Origin: Dioszegia crocea
Lineage: Eukaryota; Basidiomycota; Tremellomycetes; Tremellales; Bulleribasidiaceae
Direction: 5' to 3'
Length of the DNA stretch: 64,000 bases
Assembly: GCA_001600615.1 (NCBI GenBank)
Contig: BCKK01000001.1
Location: forward strand, 115,641 to 179,640
Below are positions 23,446 through 35,598 of this stretch, one piece after another; position 1 is the first letter of the stretch, and each line of letters begins with the position of its first letter. The notes under the pieces are model-generated. The model was not told the DNA's origin and made no database searches. It worked only from the letters and a program-made list of their open reading frames with translations. The position numbers were made by a program, and so were the translations under genes.

Positions 23446-24641
23446 ATGGAAACCCCCCTGTCAAGCATAGCCGACATTGTGCGCTCCCGCCCTACAAGCC
23501 TAATATCCAATTCATCCCGGTCCAGCTCGGACCCATTCCAAGATCTCGCGCCCAGTCGGGCACCCACGACAGTTGCGTTCCAAGAGAGTTTTGTGGATGT
23601 TGTCGGTATTCCACATGGGCGGGTGAGGCTGGGCGTGGATAGTAAGCCTGGATGTGGAGGTGTGGTCTGGCCATCTGGAGGGGTGAGTACTGAATGCCTG
23701 AGCGCAGAGCTTAGGATTCAAAGCTGACCTCAGTAGGTCCTCGCTCGATATCTTGCCTATCGGCATGAACAAGATCCGACATACCTTCAAAATCGCAACA
23801 TCCTTGAATTGGGCTCGGGTACTGGTTTGGTCGGAATAGCTGTAGGGCTACTCCAGCCTGAGGCACAAGTATGGGTGACGGATCAAGCGTGAGTCTTCGT
23901 CCTTTACTGCCCAGTTCCCTCCTGAATCGGGTCTACGAATCCCACAACCCAGAAGTGGAGCTTTGCTGATAACTCAGATGTCTACTTGATCTAATGCAGC
24001 GCAACATTGACCTGAACCTCCCCGATCAATCGACACCATCACCAAATGTCCACGTCGCAGAGCTGAACTGGGGCGAACCCTTACCCCAGTCAATTTCTGG
24101 GGGAGAGTTCGATCTGATTCTAGCTGCTGATTGCGTTTACTTTGAGGTATGTCTGTCTTTCTGCGAGTCTTGGGTGTACCAGCCCGACTTCGAGTCGGCG
24201 AAGCTGGACTGTCGCGAGGGTGAGAAATATTGGCGCTGATGTTTCCAGCCTGCATTCCCGTTACTCGTTCAGACGCTTTGTGATCTTGTACCGTTCGTGC
24301 CTCAGGGCGAAAGGGCCGTGGAGGTGCTTTTCTGTTGGAAGAAGCGGAGAAATGTGAGTTTGCATTTGAAATCCAGCTAGATTTCTCCTCCTGAACCATC
24401 GTCATCCTCTTCCCCATTCTCGCTCCTCGATCTTGGATCAACATCAATCTTCCATCTGCCAAGAACTCTTGATTCTTCAACTTGAAGCGGGCAAGGCTAA
24501 AGAACGCAGGCAGACAAGCACTTCTTCAACATGCTCAAGAAACACTTTACCTATGTTTCGGTGGATGATGATCGGGTTGGAGAGAGGGAGAAGTATAATC
24601 GGGAGGGTATCACACTATTGCGGCTGACGAGGAAGAATTAG
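23446..24641 (+). CDS. METTL21/EFM6-type protein-lysine methyltransferase
   Basis: Seen: five exons (23446-23682, 23737-23888, 23978-24146, 24249-24353, 24510-24641), 264 aa. Motifs in order: GGVVWPSGGVLARYL, SAM motif I NILELGSGTGLVGIA, VWVTDQACLLDLMQRNIDLN, the family FDLILAADCVYFEPAFPLL (D-C-V-Y post-II motif), and a C-terminal VEVLFCWKKRRNADKHFF. Known: this family methylates lysines of translation factors and chaperones; yeast EFM6 acts on eEF1A. The DxxxMLDLMQ-like segment and lack of extra domains favour EFM6/METTL21, but the exact member is unsure. It lies 245 bp after the F-box gene on the same strand. Confidence 0.85.
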
Positions 24642-24901
24642 GGATCGAGATGGCGGATTGAGATTGGGACGGATCGGACGGACGGACGGGGTGTAGTTGT
24701 ATATAGAGCTTAGAGCTGAGATGTACGAGGATTATACGGATCTGGACTGCAGCCCAATCACAACCTGGCCAAGCCCACTCCAGGTCTATAGATGACGATT
24801 TGCATTACCTCAGACGTATCTAAATTGAGGCTATCTAGGGATTGTATTGCTCGTCTACATCGTGTCGTGGGTGGGTCGTTGGTCTTGCGTTCCTCATCGG
24901 T

Positions 24902-26530
24902 CTAGTAGCTGTACGAATAATCGTGTGAATACGTCCCATCCGTCCATACATCCTCCGTGATGACCTTTTCGAGTCAGCTAACATGTCGCCTACACCCTCG
25001 CAAGCGGATCAGAAGCGCAGCAAAGAACTCACCATCCATGCCCAATACAATAGGCCGATCGCTGCAGAGTTCAAAAGAGTCGCCAAGAATGCTGAGTTCA
25101 CTTTAGAGCCTGATGCCTGTTTGAAGTATCAGCTGCTGCTTCTCCACGAAATGCTCAGAACCTAAGCTTACACTGCAGAGTGGTTGGTTTGCTAAGAAGA
25201 AGACAACTTGGGCTCCTGCGAAAAGAGCGACGGCGCCGAGGTAGAGGACTGGGGATGTCAGCGTGGTCAAATAGGTATGGGGGAGGGGAGGACGTACCGG
25301 CTGGTTTGGTCTCTTTTAGCTTGGACAGAGATATCCACAGCATCAGGGCTAGGTATACCAATACGGCGCTGAGCCATGTGAGCTTGGGTATCTATCAGGT
25401 TTCATTCCAGAGAGTAAGAGATAGGTAGCCGAAACGTACACTGCAGGCCATATAAGCGTGAGGACAAACAACGTTATCCCTTGAAGACTCTGCACGTCTG
25501 TGTTGGAGAAGACGAATGCTCGTGTCAATGAGAGGCCGGTATCGAGGGAGACGTAGAGTGTGCCGCCGAATAAGAGGAGAGCGATTATTGAGAGTGGGAT
25601 AAGGGCTGCCGGGGTGCCATCTCTGGATGTGTCAGCTTGGGGTTTGATGGGGATAGAGGGACGAATTACTGAAAATAGAGGGTGGGGTAGAGGGAGAGGG
25701 AAAGAGAGAAGGACTTACTCCACTATTTGAGTCGCGATGATTCCATTCCCTAGCAATATCCAGAAAAGGGCCACGAATAAGCCAAGGTGTATCGCCGAAA
25801 GCACCGACAGGGTTGTACTTGCTAGGAAGTCAGCTTGGAGGTCTTCAATCAAGTCAATCAGAACTTTAGAAGAGGATGATTTGAAAATGTAGGGATCTGG
25901 AAGTATCAAAGAGAAGACTTACTTTGTTGTAGTATAGAAGACATGGTAAGGATTTGAAAGACCGAATGAATGCCATACACCTACGTGATCAGCTTGTTGA
26001 CCCTTGAACGGAGCAGAGGCCAAAACTTACCGCCAGCAACATGACAATCTCCGATCGGCCGACTGCTGCTTTCCGTCTCGAAGCATGAATCACCAATCCT
26101 ACCGCCAGTATGAATGATAGAGCTGATAGCACAATCAACGCTATGGAGTCAGCTATTTGCATTCCTTACCGGAATTGTTGAGGGGATAACTCACCGACAT
26201 CGCCTATACTCCCCCTTTGTCCAGCTCGAGCAATGACGCAACTCGCCCCTAGTCCCGCACCTGCCTGCCTTACCGCTGCGTCAACATTCGGATCGCCTCG
26301 TACTGATGTTGATACCTGGATGTCAGCTATAGTCGGAATATGAGTGGGTAGGAAAGGAAGAAAGGAGGTGAACGTACTATATCGTATACTTCGTAGAATT
26401 TTGAAGAGGAGGGAAAGAGTCGAGTGAGTCTGGCTGGGTCGTGTGTGTATAGCTGTCTGAAGAAGAGGTTGCATTGGGGTAAGGGTGTATGGGCGCATAT
26501 CCAGCCAAAGCTTCCGAAGGGCTCTGCCAT
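24902..26530 (-). CDS. CHS7: Chitin synthase export chaperone Chs7
   Basis: Seen: ten exons (26530-26378, 26315-26195, 26140-26031, 25980-25923, 25821-25719, 25622-25442, 25391-25298, 25248-25174, 25109-25033, 24964-24902), 344 aa. The start FGSFGWICAHTPLPQCNLFF matches the Chs7 N-terminus. Seven hydrophobic segments follow, with the conserved SRRKAAVGRSEIVMLL, NGIIATQIVEDGTPAAL and terminal WAWMVITEDVW. Known: Chs7 is an ER membrane chaperone needed for exit of chitin synthase 3-type enzymes. It is divergent from a secreted GH5 glucanase, so the pair shares a 1.3-kb upstream region. Exon 2 carries a GDPNVDAAVRQAGAG insert that I do not recall from ascomycete Chs7. The exon 6 donor is GTGTAC, chosen because it keeps the frame and family match. 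Confidence 0.85.
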
Positions 26531-27826
26531 TGTTGTCAAGGTAGGTTGAGTGATAGTCTACGCCGTACGGGGAGTGGTATGTGGGAGTTGTGAGACTTTG
26601 TGAGGGAGTGGACGTTCTGAGGTATCAGCAAGAGTGCTGGCAGTGGTGTGCGACTGAGGTAGGCAATGAGGCTAAGGAGGGATTGAGATGAGAACCAAAC
26701 ATGGATGGCGTACCTTTGGAAAAACAAAGATTGTCGGTTCGGCGCTGACCGTATCAAAGGGCGGGGAGAGGGTCCAACGGGGCTGTGCGGATCTTTACGA
26801 TGTATTGTCGTTACACGAGCGTTTCAACCAGTTTCAAAGAAGCTGTACGTTGTGAGGTATGCGGTGTGAGAAGCGGTGAGGAAAGGAGAGGCTAACTGTG
26901 AGATGTTAGGAGGGCTAGTAAGTGGCGACATGCGACGGGGAAATAAGGTTTGAGAGGTGTGTGGGAGGTTGAGAGACCATGACGACCGAGCGCCAATCTT
27001 CTCCTGACGACCTTTACATTGCGCGATACGGTCGGTAGGATACCTTCGATGGCGCATGCTTGCCAGCTGATTGCCTTGCATCACTCCCTCTGTCTATCCT
27101 CCAAGTCGATCTGATCAGAACAATAGCAGACAACAAGCAGACAGGAACAAGGATGAATAGCAGACGCAAGCTGAAACGCGGATACAAGATTTGAAACGCC
27201 AAAGGAGGCCCGATCGGCAAATACCGCCCCCGAGTAAAGATGGCTGGTCAGTGGAAATCCGCCTCCGAATCCGGATTATAAATTCACCGGATTAGGCAAC
27301 GCCGCGTCGCGTCATCCTTGGACGTCACGCCTTGCTTGGGGGAAGTTGGCGGGTGGATGGCGTCCCGGAACCCGGATTTCCGCCAAATTCTCTTGGACGC
27401 GTCTTTACTGATGTGACTTATCAACCTCTTGGCGTGTAGATGCCGGAATAACGCGTCAAAGCACCCTGAATCTGCCTTTTAATATTCCTTTGAGCTTTGA
27501 TGGCACACAAGGGTGAAAGGCAAAACACGGCACACCCTTGTTCTATCCCCCTTCCCTTTCTCTCTTTCCTCTTATCCCTAACGTACTCCTCCCTACCCTC
27601 CCTTCCCTTAACCCCCCTCTCGACATCTCACGTCTCATCTACCCACTCACACTCCCTTTGTCCCTCACTCTTCTCTTTCTTCAAAAGACTCCACAAACAG
27701 CGCTTTGATAGCTCTGTTCCTTTGAAGTTAGTTATATAACAATCCCCCACGACTCTCCAGTCAACTCCTCTCACCTCATACCTCACTGCTGCCGGCCAGC
27801 TTATCCCACCCCCTACCCTCACTACG
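26531..27826. promoter_or_regulatory. Shared upstream region of divergent CHS7 and GH5 genes
   Basis: About 1.3 kb without a supported gene. ACGCGT boxes lie at 27397-27402 and 27451-27456, a TATATAAC-type element near 27731, and a long C/T-rich stretch at about 27545-27700 before the GH5 start. Cell-cycle or wall-stress control is inference. Confidence 0.4.
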
Positions 27827-30450
27827 ATGTTCTCCATCGCTACCACCACCCTTTTCGCCATCCTCGCGCTTGCGGCACCCTCCCTTGCCGCCAACCCTAC
27901 CGCGGGCGGCAAGTACACCATCTCCCCTAAATCCCACCCCGAACTCTGCGTCGCGCCCGAGTACGACCACGAAGGCGCGCTTCTTGTCCTTAAGAAGTGC
28001 GACGACAACTCGGACATTGTCTGGACATGGCAGGGCGGGAACCAGTGGAAGAACACCGCGCTCAACATGGTGTTTGACGTCAAGGATGGCGGAGCCTGGA
28101 ATGGCAACAAGATCCAAGTTTGGACTGGTTACGGGTGAGTCTTTTCTTCTAGCGTTTAGAGCCAATGCTGACTTTTCAGTTACAACACCAACCAACAGTT
28201 CATTCTGCCCAACGAGCAGATTGAATGGGCCGGCCACAACCTCTGTCTCGATCTCACCGACGGTCGAGGCGCAGTCGGCACCACCCTCCAGCTCTGGCAG
28301 TGCCTCAGCTACAACGACAACCAGAAGTGGGAGTTTGTTGATGCCGAGGAGGTTGAAGAATGCGCGGATGGTCAGTAGATTCTCGCCTTTTGCGACTAGT
28401 CCCCTATTCCTATACCCCCGGACATTGAGATTCTTAAATTGGCGCATGCATCAAATAGTAACTGTTCTTAGGCTACGTCCCTGTCTCCCACACCGCTTCC
28501 TCTTCCGCATCAGCAGCCGCATCTGCCTCTGCCTCTGCCTCTGCCAACGGCACCGTCATCGCCTCCCCATCACCTACCGCCAGCGCCAACGCGACCGAAC
28601 TCTCAGGCGGTAACGCCAGTCAAATAGGGAACGGCTTCCTCGCCGGCGGTGGCTCTTCCAGCAAGTCTGGAAAGTCCAATTCTAGCTCCACAGCTTGGTC
28701 TGCCTCAGCCTCAGCCACCGGCTCTGCCTCTGCCTCCGCTTGGTCTGCCTCTGCGTCCCCCTCATCCACCTCCGGCCCCACCTCCTCATTCTCCGGCTCG
28801 ATGCTAAAAACCAAAGGCACAAAAATCGTCGATGGTTCAGGCAAAGAGATTGTCCTACGCGGTACAAACCTCGGCGGCTGGTTAGTCTTTGAAGATTGGA
28901 TGTGCGGCATTACCGATTACTCGGGTAACGCCGATCGTTTCCCCCAGTGGACAATGGAATCCCGGTTCGGCGAGAAGCAAACCAAGGAACTCATGAATAT
29001 CTGGATGGACAACTGGTTGGTCGCGTCTGACTGGGACAAGATCAAGTCACTTGGCTTCAACGTCGTCAGATTGCCATTCTCTTACCGGAACTTCCAGAAC
29101 ATGGATGGGAGCTGGTCGGATGATGGGTTTACGAGGTTGGATTGGGCGTTTAACCAGGCTAAGAGGGTGGGCGTTTATGTTATCCCTGTTTTCCATATTT
29201 GGGACACGCAGAAGGCGCGATACAGCATGATTTCAGAGGGTGAGTCTTTGTTTTTGGTTCGGGCGAGTGAGACTGTGTGGTTGGACGTGAATTGAATGAT
29301 GGTCAGGCGGTGAAGAAGGATGTTGGAGCAAGAGTCAAAATTACCCAAACCCAAGCTGACTTCATAGACAACTCCGACGGGCAGAGCTCAAGGCAGCGCG
29401 CAGGTGACATGTGGAAAAAGATTGCATCTCGATACGCCAACGAGGCCGTCATTGCCGCTTGGGACTTGATCAATGAGCCCACTGGAAGTGCTGGCGACAA
29501 CTTGCAGAAGGATCTTTACAACGCTGTCCGAAGTGTCGACTCGAACCATATCCTCATGTAAGTCTGGGCTTTTGTTGGTTCAGGGTCGTTCTCTCTTATG
29601 GACATCCTTTTTCTTCCTCTTCTCATCCTCCTCTTCCACTCTTCATCCCTGCTTGTCCTTTCTCTCTCTTCTTCTTCCTTCTACTTGTTGTTCTTCGCTT
29701 TCTCCACCTACTCACTCTCTTCCCTCCTCGGCCGTCCCTTCTCCAACTTCCTCTTTCGATCTCCCCTTCTCTGCCATCCTGTCTCCCCGTCCCCGTCCTA
29801 TCTTACCTCGTTTTACCCTTACTTCTAGGCTACAGCTAACCCCACAGCCAAGCCTCCATCGGCACCAACCCCTCTCAGTACGGCTGGACCAACGTCATCT
29901 ACACCATGCACGAGTACCTCAGTAAGTCCCAACTCCCCATCTTGTCCCAACTCTCACTAACGAAACAGTGATGGAAGGCAACGTCAACTCCAACAAGGGC
30001 GCCTACTCCAACGGACCCGCCGCCTCCATTTCCGCCTGGAACAACATGAACATCCCAACCTACGTCGGCGAATTCATGGCGGACGGCGACACCCTTACCT
30101 ACATGCTGCAGCAGCTCAACTCCGCCGGGGTCTGGTGGTCATCTTGGACCCTAAAGACTGTCCAAATGGACCGATGGGGACTTTTCAACTTCAGCAACAA
30201 TATGCACGTCGACGTCAGTAACGATTCATACGATACCATCCGTTCTAAATGGTCAAACATGGGCGGTCTTACCCGTCAGGCCGTTGCCGACCAGTATCAG
30301 ACGTATTCGTCAGGTCAGGCGTGGAAGCGGGATCAGGCTAGTCCAAGGGTTGGGAGTGGCGAAGAGCGGTCGCTGAAGCGGAGCTCGGGTCATCATGCCG
30401 GTCGATCAAGGCGGGCGTTGGCGCATGGCGGTGTTGGTGGCAAGTTCTAA
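27827..30450 (+). CDS. Secreted GH5 glycoside hydrolase with N-terminal ricin-type lectin module
   Basis: Seen: seven exons (27827-28134, 28180-28370, 28472-29239, 29307-29333, 29368-29557, 29848-29921, 29969-30450), 679 aa. Signal peptide (TTLFAILALAAPSLAA) is followed by a ricin-B/CBM13-like trefoil (WTWQGGNQW, LQLWQC, NQKWEF) and a Ser/Ala-rich linker. The GH5 barrel has LRGTNLGGWLVFEDWM, FNVVRLPFSYR, acid/base Glu in DLINEP, nucleophile Glu in YVGEF, and GVWWSSWTLK. Known: GH5 enzymes with GxNLGGWL act on beta-glucans, often beta-1,3-glucan; the exact substrate is not given by sequence. The C-terminal tail is basic and low-complexity, without a clear GPI signal. The 34-nt intron 29334-29367 has an unusual GTCAAA donor but is needed for WSKNNSDGQSS continuity. 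Intron 5 is 290 nt and C/T-rich. Confidence 0.88.
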
Positions 30451-33017
30451 ATTGCGTGCAATGGGGGAAAAGGAGGGAAGGGAAGGGCGACTACAATCCG
30501 GCCGGTACGGATAACGACAACATCAACGACAACGGGCATTTTCTCCAGCATTAATAATATACATCACCTCGGTTCTTTCTTTCCTCTGTGAGGATCGATC
30601 GACCCCACTCTCCTCACACTCACGCTCGACGCGCGGGTGGGAGACAATCTTCCGACCTCGATCCGGTTATCGACGGCGAACCTTAATACCACATCTACCC
30701 TCTCTATCTTTTCTTCCATCTTTCGGTCTTACTCGCTTCTCATGGCTTGACGTCTGGTCACGAAAAGTCTATTCTAATTCAATTACGCTCCCACATTCCA
30801 CCACCCCCCGACTTCTCCTCATCATCGACTATCCCCAGTGGGTATGCTCGGCGGCGGTACGGGTCAGGGACCATGGCGGTTTTGGGGGGTATGGGGGATC
30901 AATTTAGATGGAGGTGTATAACCCCTTCTTCTACTTCCCATTATTCGATATCCGGCCATAATAGGCGGAAGAGGGGGCTAATGTCCAATCTTTCCGTCGG
31001 GTCTGTACTTTGGTCTTTGGTCTTGCTGTCGTGCTTGATGCGTGATGGATGCCAAGGGCAGGGGATGGACTCCTGGTGTTTTCTGGTCGGTATTGATTTG
31101 GGGCGAGAGGGAAGGGGATGGTGCTTTGTAGGCCTTAAAGTACTAGAATTATGCATATTCCATAGATCCTCGTTTTGGCTGATTGGGAGCTGGTTTGGGA
31201 ATCGGTTCTCAGCTTTGCGTATTGAGACATGGTTGAGGATTATTACTATCCCCAGAGGTTCACAGAGTATAGAGATGAATAATCTACCTCATCATACTTC
31301 TGTTGCCCTGACTACCAAAGAGTACATATGTCCACGACTTGCCAAGCCCCTACCCCTTCTATTCTCATTCCTTCAAACGACTAACCGTCTCTAACCGAAG
31401 CTAGAATACCGGGATAACGAAACATTCTCGATCGCTTCACGTCATCCCCAATCACCTGGCTGAGGCTTCGGCGCCCTGCACGGAGAAAAATTACCCACAA
31501 AGCAAGGTGGCACTGTTCGGTTGCCCGGCGCCGAAAAGTGCCGATAATGCCAATCGATCAAGATCTGAGACCCTAGCGTTACCGTTACGGCCGGTGAGTC
31601 GCCGAAGTCTGCCACGGGCACGGGTTCATTACGACGACGTCCGTAAGAGCGCGTAAGCGCTTACCTGATTTACGCAAAGATAAGGGCCAAGGATTTAGAT
31701 TGGGGTATTGGGAGTTAGTCACTGCATCGGGCCGATCAGTGATCATCACGCTCTGTAGACTGAAGTGTCCAGTCCAACAGGTAGCCTAAGCTACAAGCTG
31801 CCGATCCAGAGTAGCGCCTTCATATAGATCTATGCATGCCGGCCTAAGATGGGCAGATCTGCATACTTTGAGTCGCGGCGGCTAGCTATGCAGCGCTAAC
31901 GCGCCCATCTCCTTAGTAACTCCTGCTGATATGTCGGGAAATCACGCGTGACGCGCTGAGACATGGCCACACCACTCCCGAAAGCCACCTTGGACGCACA
32001 AACGCGTCGAATACTATTTCCCGAATCCCGATCTCGCAAAACGCCTCCTAACGATGCACACGCGCTTTTGCGTTCCAGGCACGGAATGTTGCTGTAAAGG
32101 TTACCAAACTCCGAGACTTTCAGTCTCATTGGCGCGCTTTGACCTTCCTTTGGAGTGTAAATGTTATGCATTCCTCCAGTGTACAGTACACAGAAGCGGA
32201 ATGATGCGCCCTGCCATTCAGCCGATCTTCAAATCTCTGCTTGAAGCTCTATTCGCCTGATGCAGATGCCAAGTTCGGACTTGTCTCGGCTTTCGGTGCG
32301 ACAGTGCGGAACGCTCGTTCAGTTTCCGCTGGAATGAACAGGACTTTACAATATGGAAAGCGCCCGTTGGGTGAGTATATAATTCCGGATCGGTGAATGA
32401 CCGACCACCTTGCAAGATCGGAGCGGCAGATCTATGGGATGTGGAGGGCTCCGCATGTGCTCTGCCTGCTCGTTTGACCCGCCACCCGCCACCCGAGCTC
32501 TCCTCTCCTTTCCGTTGGAAGCACGGGATTCAGGGGTGACATCAGGGGCGACGTAACTCGGGCGTAAATTGCCGGCACTATAACGTCCGGGCGGCACTCA
32601 CCGCTTCCCCGTTGCCGCTCCAATCAATCTTTTCCCCCCTCACTCGTGTTGTTTATTCATTTAGGGAAGGCTCCACTCACGATCACTTCCTTCCTCTCCA
32701 CTCTCCTCTCCTTCCTCTCTCCTTCCCCTCTGGTTGCACAGCCGCCGATCACTCATACACTCGGCCCCCGATACTAGTCTCATTCCAACTACATACCTCA
32801 AAGGCCAAGCCGCCTCATCTCGATCAACCCGATATCCCTTTCCGCCGGCATCTACCCATCACGCCCACGCGCTTACTCAACTCGTACACGGCATCACACT
32901 AGTCTCTTTAGTCTCAATTACGGCGTCTTGTACATAAACCCTTGGTACCCTACCCAACTTTTCGGTTCCACCTTTCTCAACTCTCACTCTTGTCCCTATA
33001 CACTACACTCCCACCCC
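30451..33017. other. Long (2.6 kb) non-coding stretch upstream of the bZIP gene
   Basis: The longest gene-free stretch of the window. The largest frame (about 30747-31394, +) lacks an ATG start, motifs or normal composition. ACGCGT occurs at 31944-31949 and 32002-32007. From about 32600 the sequence is C/T-rich, like a long 5' leader. It may be an extended regulatory region or hold an unrecognised non-coding RNA. Confidence 0.4.
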
Positions 33018-34386
33018 ATGTCAGCTGGTAATCCCTACCCAAGCAACAAATCCAATAACGGGATGGACGACGATGATGGACGAACGAGGAACGCTAAGGC
33101 GCAGAGGAGGCATCGAGAGAAGAGGAAGGCTCATCTCAAGACTGTGAGTTTAGGGTCTGCCTTTGACCGAGGCTGTGCTGACTTTCTTTCCTCCAGCTCG
33201 AAGAGTCTGTTCAACTATTGACCAATCAACTTGAAGATGCCCGCCGTCAACTCTCATCGGCAGCATACGCCAATCGGATGTCTACAGGTGGTAGTGGTGG
33301 CCCACCCCTCTCACCTGGAGGCACCAAGGATTACATGGCGCTACAGCAGGAGAACACGTATCTGCGAGAAGAGAATGCCGAGCTTCGACGTCAGATGTAC
33401 AGCTACTCTGTCAACCGGAACTACCCCCACGGCGAGGGTGACGCGAAGCAAGAGGCGTATGGGTCGTATGGCCAGCCAAGTGGCCAGAATGGGGCGCAGG
33501 GCCCATTGACCAGTCCCAGAGAGGGCAGCAGTGGCGGAAGGGTAAGTTTAGTCTAGGGGGTTTATGGCAATTGCTGATCGGTCAGGATGGACAAGTACCC
33601 GCAAACAATGGTGAGTTTATCTGCCCTTACCCCGGAGCCTCTGCTCATAGTTGCAGATAACTTCACGCCCCGAGGATCCCGAAGCAGGGTCATGTCATCC
33701 TCATCTGTGAGTCTAGCTTCTTTCTCCTCACACCGCTGTCTTTTGCTTTTCCATCCATTGCCACTCCTTTCCCACCCTCTCTTTATTCCTTACCTTCCAC
33801 CCTCCTCTCTTCCCTTCCTCCTCATACTCTTCCCAATATATCCTCCCCGTTCCCCTCACCTCCCCGTTACCTCCCCTCCCTCTTTCCCCTCTGCTGCAAA
33901 CACGTGCTAATCCCAGGCTCCCGCCGCTTCACCCTACCCACCCCCCACCTCCGCCTTCCCCACCGACCCCCGCGCACACGCCCTCGGCGGCTCAGGTGGC
34001 CAGGCCGAACGATACCCTCCAGTCAGGTACGACAACATCTACGGCGGGGCAGGAGCGAGCGGCAGCGGCAGTGCAGGTGGCGGTGGCGGTAGTGGGAGCG
34101 CAGGTGGCGGAGGCGGTGGAGGAGGTTCTGCGACACACAGTCCCAATATGAACGCGTCATCATCGCACAATCTACCCAGGAGCGGATTGGGTTATGACCA
34201 TTTGGACATGTACTCGAATAGGGATGAACAGAACTGGGGACCTGATGTGAGTTTATCCCATTCGAGTAAGGGGCCAGTGCTGATTTGTCTAAGGCTGGAC
34301 CTCCTCCGTTCCAAGGCTCAGTCTATCCGGTGCCGTATGGCGATGGACCGGCTGAAGAGTGGAGGGGCGAAGGGCACTCTCACTAG
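33018..34386 (+). CDS. bZIP transcription factor
   Basis: Seen: six exons (33018-33143, 33197-33541, 33586-33610, 33657-33706, 33917-34246, 34294-34386), 322 aa. Basic region RNAKAQRRHREKRKAHLKT, with invariant Asn and Arg spaced as in bZIPs, runs straight into a leucine zipper LEESVQLLTNQLEDARRQL. A second coiled segment ENTYLREENAELRRQM comes later. The rest is Gly/Ser/Pro-rich and disordered, with a poly-Gly stretch near residue 230. The NAKAQR basic region is close to Yap/AP-1-like fungal factors, but I cannot assign the regulon. Two exons are only 25 and 50 nt long. Intron 4 (33707-33916) is 210 nt and C/T-rich. Confidence 0.87.
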
Positions 34387-35118
34387 GTTTGGCGAGAGGG
34401 TGAAGGGTGGTGTTTTGGAGATGTTGGGTCTTGGGCGCTTCTCTTCTTTTCCGGGTCGGTTACTTGGGTTACGATTTCCTTAGAGCCTCTTCCCCCTTTT
34501 GGAGTGGTGGAGGGATTTGGATAGGGTTCTTGGCTGTGTAGATGAATTGAAATGGGTGTATGGTCGTAGTTGGTTTAGTATCGGTATGAACAAAAAGTTC
34601 AACTACTCGTAAATGATAGGCTTTTGGTCACGCTTGAGGGAGGCCATTTTGTATTGAGCTTAGCTTGTCCATCTCTCTTGTTCGCCGTCTGCATTGCGCC
34701 ATTCCTTATCTTGACCAAAAGTTGCGGCATGGCCTGACAATCTGAAACATCCATGAACTGATAAGCAAACGGATGCCGCTATTGTGTCGGCATGGCAAAA
34801 GCTCAAAGGGATTGGTTCTCGTCAGACATGTCGGCATCCGTCTAACCTTGTTCCTGACTTATCGGCCTGACGCTTCAGCGCGACACTAGCTTTGGTATGC
34901 TATGCAGATACTCCATGAGTGTGTTTTGCATGAGGACACGCCAAGCGGCACGATACCCGTAGCTTTGAGGATGGCTGCGAGTCTCCGAGGTTGCGGCAAG
35001 CGCCTCTCAAAGTCATATAATACACATTTGTTCCAAGAAACCTGAATACGAGGTGTTCAATAATCTGTATATAATGGGATCTATATACTGATGATTCATC
35101 TCATATACACACCATCGC
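34387..35118. other. Intergenic region with a 10-bp inverted repeat
   Basis: No coding frame supported. ACGGATGCCG (34769-34778) and its exact reverse complement CGGCATCCGT (34832-34841) face each other across 53 bp. Possible hairpin or regulator site, or chance. Confidence 0.35.
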
Positions 35119-35598
35119 TCACTCGGGCCCTAGAGGGCCATAAAGCGAAAAGCTCTCAGTCAACCTGCCCCCGATGTGCAATCCCGCGTCGTACTTCCGT
35201 CCGTCGACAGTGACAGGGCAAGATTCCTGGAGCTGATAATCGATAGGAAATTTGGCCTCTCTGTCCAAAGCCCATTGAGGGGTAGCGGCCTTGTCAATCT
35301 GCGTTCCGTCGAAGTAAGTAGAGCGTGCGAGGATGGCAGAAAACTCGACGCCTTGCCCTGCCGATTCGGGGTCGCCGATCGATGACACCTTCTTCATGAC
35401 TGTCCAGCCTTTGTTGACGTCTTTCGGGTGATTGTGTGAGTAGATTGCCGAAAGAGAGGCGATAGCGTCGACGATCGCTTCGCCCGAGACACTCGACATG
35501 GCACCTTGCCCTTGAAGCTAACTGAGAACGCCTTGAAGACAGCCGATGGTCTCTCGGGACAGACCCTCTTCTGACAAATCTTGGAGTCTGGAAGTCAT
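35119..35598 (-). pseudogene. Small unknown protein, interrupted copy of the gene at 36266-36718
   Basis: Seen: a frame from ATG 35598 to the stop at 35119 (160 codons) with one in-frame TAG at 35520-35518 (codon 27). An ATG at 35499 after the stop could still give a 126-aa protein. It aligns with the neighbour over its length: GCLQGVLS-stop-LQGQ against RCLQSAYGTIQEQ, then SGEAIVDAIASLSAIYSHNH against SSAIVDAVEALFAVYARRH, followed by similar beta-rich stretches. No domain is recognised; no signal peptide or membrane segment. Either a decaying copy, an N-terminally shortened gene, or a recoded stop. It is a tandem duplicate in the same orientation. Confidence 0.55.

Noticed and set aside
27776..28447. 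223-codon minus-strand frame across the start of the GH5 gene
   Set aside because: Antisense shadow of the lectin exons, whose plus-strand reading has a signal peptide and trefoil motifs.
30747..31394. 215-codon open frame on the plus strand
   Set aside because: No ATG start, no motif, composition unlike neighbouring proteins and no splice context.
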